DNA of 64,000 bases from JAJXXT01 sp963764465 (lineage in GTDB: Bacteria > Pseudomonadota > Alphaproteobacteria > Acetobacterales > Acetobacteraceae): assembly GCA_963764465.1 (NCBI GenBank), contig CAVXSO010000006.1:1178001-1242000 (forward strand), written 5' to 3'. The notes under the pieces are model-generated. The model was not told the DNA's origin and searched no databases. It saw nothing but the letters and a program-made list of their open reading frames with translations. Shown here piece after piece: positions 63,243-64,000 of this stretch. Positions within the stretch are counted from its first letter, which is position 1. Every line of letters starts with the position of its first letter. The translations under genes were made by a program, and so were the position numbers.

Positions 63243-63493
63243 CTCCGCCAGCGTAACGCCTTCTTAAGGCTCGGGCTTTTGGCGGTTGGCTTTAAACAAA
63301 AATTGCCGCGATTTGCGGCGGATTTTTGCGGTCGCGATGGTAGCGCGGCACTAGCAGAGACGGTCTCTGCGGGGTTTGGAGCCCCTTCGGCGGCGAGAGT
63401 CTCTGAGGCCCGAATTTTTGGTACGGTTCGCTGCATCGCCGATGCGCGGGCGATGGGCGCCAACGCGCATCAATACGGGCGGCTTTTGGAACT
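63243..63493. repeat. Attachment-region copy B with tRNA-Ser 3' end remnant
   Basis: Direct-repeat partner of 38452-38705. It starts with CTCCGCCA (last eight bases of tRNA-Ser) and then CCTTCTTAAGGCT. It carries AGAGACGGTCTCT at 63356-63368, AGAGTCTCT, and GGTACGGTTCGCTGCATCGC. It does not contain the rest of a tRNA. The spacing between copies is 24791 bases, defining the likely length of the island. Confidence 0.75.
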
Positions 63494-64000
63494 TCAGGCG
63501 AAGCCGAGGGCCCTGCGTTGCTCGCTCCAGGCGAGCGGCAGCTCACTGGTCTGCGCGAGCCGCGCGGCCGTGAGGTTCGCAGGCTGACGACCATCAAGGA
63601 TGGCGGTGGTGATGTCCGGCGCGAGGTAGGCTAGCCGGACGATGCGGCTGAAGTAGGAGTCGGTGACGCCCATCGCGTTGGCGCAGGCGTCGACGCTGTC
63701 GTGATGGCCGGTCTCGAGTTCTTTGCGCATCGCATGCGCGCGGGCCAGCAGGCGGATCAGCGTTGGGTCGGCCTGCGGGGTGGCTTCGGGTCCTTCGGCC
63801 ACCAGCTTCATGGCCAAGGCCGGTCCGGCAGAGCTGCGCATCGACGGTGAGGACGATGGGGGCCGGGTAATCAGGATCGGCGTTGGTATCGGCGCTGATG
63901 CTGTCGCTGTTTTTGCCAAGCAGATGCTGGGCAAGCGCGAGCGGCCGGATGGCGATCGCGATGCTGGTGTCGCCGATGGTGATGCGGTCGACGATGGCCT
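63494..64000 (-). pseudogene. Large serine recombinase B, 3' part (continues past window, frameshifted)
   Basis: C-terminal part of a second recombinase in the same orientation as copy A. From the window edge it reads IVDRITIGDTSIAIAIRPLA, then LAQHLLGKNSDSISADTNAD and VLTVDAQLCRTGL. One surplus C near 63815 shifts the frame, and the C-terminal module follows (LAMKLVAEGPEATPQADP, HHDSVDACANAMGVTDSYFS) to the stop LGFA at 63494. In this copy the linker that is broken in copy A is intact, so the two copies are damaged at different points. Confidence 0.85.

Noticed and set aside
63243..63250. A second tRNA-Ser at the far end of the island
   Set aside because: Only the last eight bases (CTCCGCCA) are present; no acceptor, D or anticodon arms precede them, so it is an attachment-site remnant.

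Overview
The window looks like a chromosomal segment of a GC-rich alphaproteobacterium. The best guess is Rhodospirillales/Acetobacteraceae. The basis is the very high GC, the lptC-lptA-lptB-rpoN-hpf order, an Hsp20 gene followed by a DUF1150 gene, a fused-type NDUFA9-like complex I protein, and DapD/DapE/DapF lysine synthesis. Species cannot be named from the sequence alone.

Positions 1-38459 are mostly core genome. In order they hold: lysine synthesis (dapD partial, dapE); a def-fmt-truA operon on the minus strand; a small heat-shock gene with a possible self-sequestered ribosome binding site; an N-formylglutamate amidohydrolase; hpf, rpoN and the lipopolysaccharide transport genes lptB/lptA/lptC with a frameshifted kdsD/kpsF; an RNase D-like exonuclease; tRNA-Leu(CAG); an NDUFA9-like gene; glutamate synthase gltD-gltB; an MFS exporter; a threonine dehydratase-like enzyme; a Nudix hydrolase; lrgA-lrgB; a 1.27 kb AT-rich gap; dapF-mtaB-ftsY; rpmI-rplT; a frameshifted pheS with pheT; a ClC chloride channel; lepA; and tRNA-Ser(GGA).

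From 38460 to about 63250 the window is accessory. A genomic island sits at the 3' end of tRNA-Ser(GGA). A large serine recombinase with its DUF2924/DUF3489 partners lies next to the tRNA. A second, diverged copy of the recombinase 3' end and its downstream attachment-like region, including an eight-base copy of the tRNA 3' end, begins at 63243. The island therefore spans about 24.8 kb and abuts a related element in tandem. Its cargo is: a helicase C-terminal fragment; an orphan type I-E-like CRISPR array (17 full repeats plus one truncated) cut by an IS3-family element; an older IS3 remnant; an IclR-controlled amino-acid-type ABC transporter with DoeB-like and DoeA-like enzymes, resembling ectoine uptake and breakdown; a LacI-controlled operon (NMT1-type ABC transporter, FAD oxidoreductase, amidohydrolase, M19 dipeptidase); and a phage-type module (large terminase, DUF5681, ParB-methyltransferase, unknown gene) with no capsid or tail genes.

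At least nine genes carry single-base frameshifts. They include pheS, which should be essential, and several lie in short G/C runs. Much of the apparent gene decay may therefore be sequence error. The genes marked pseudogene for this reason should be read as 'frameshifted in this sequence', not as proven inactive.
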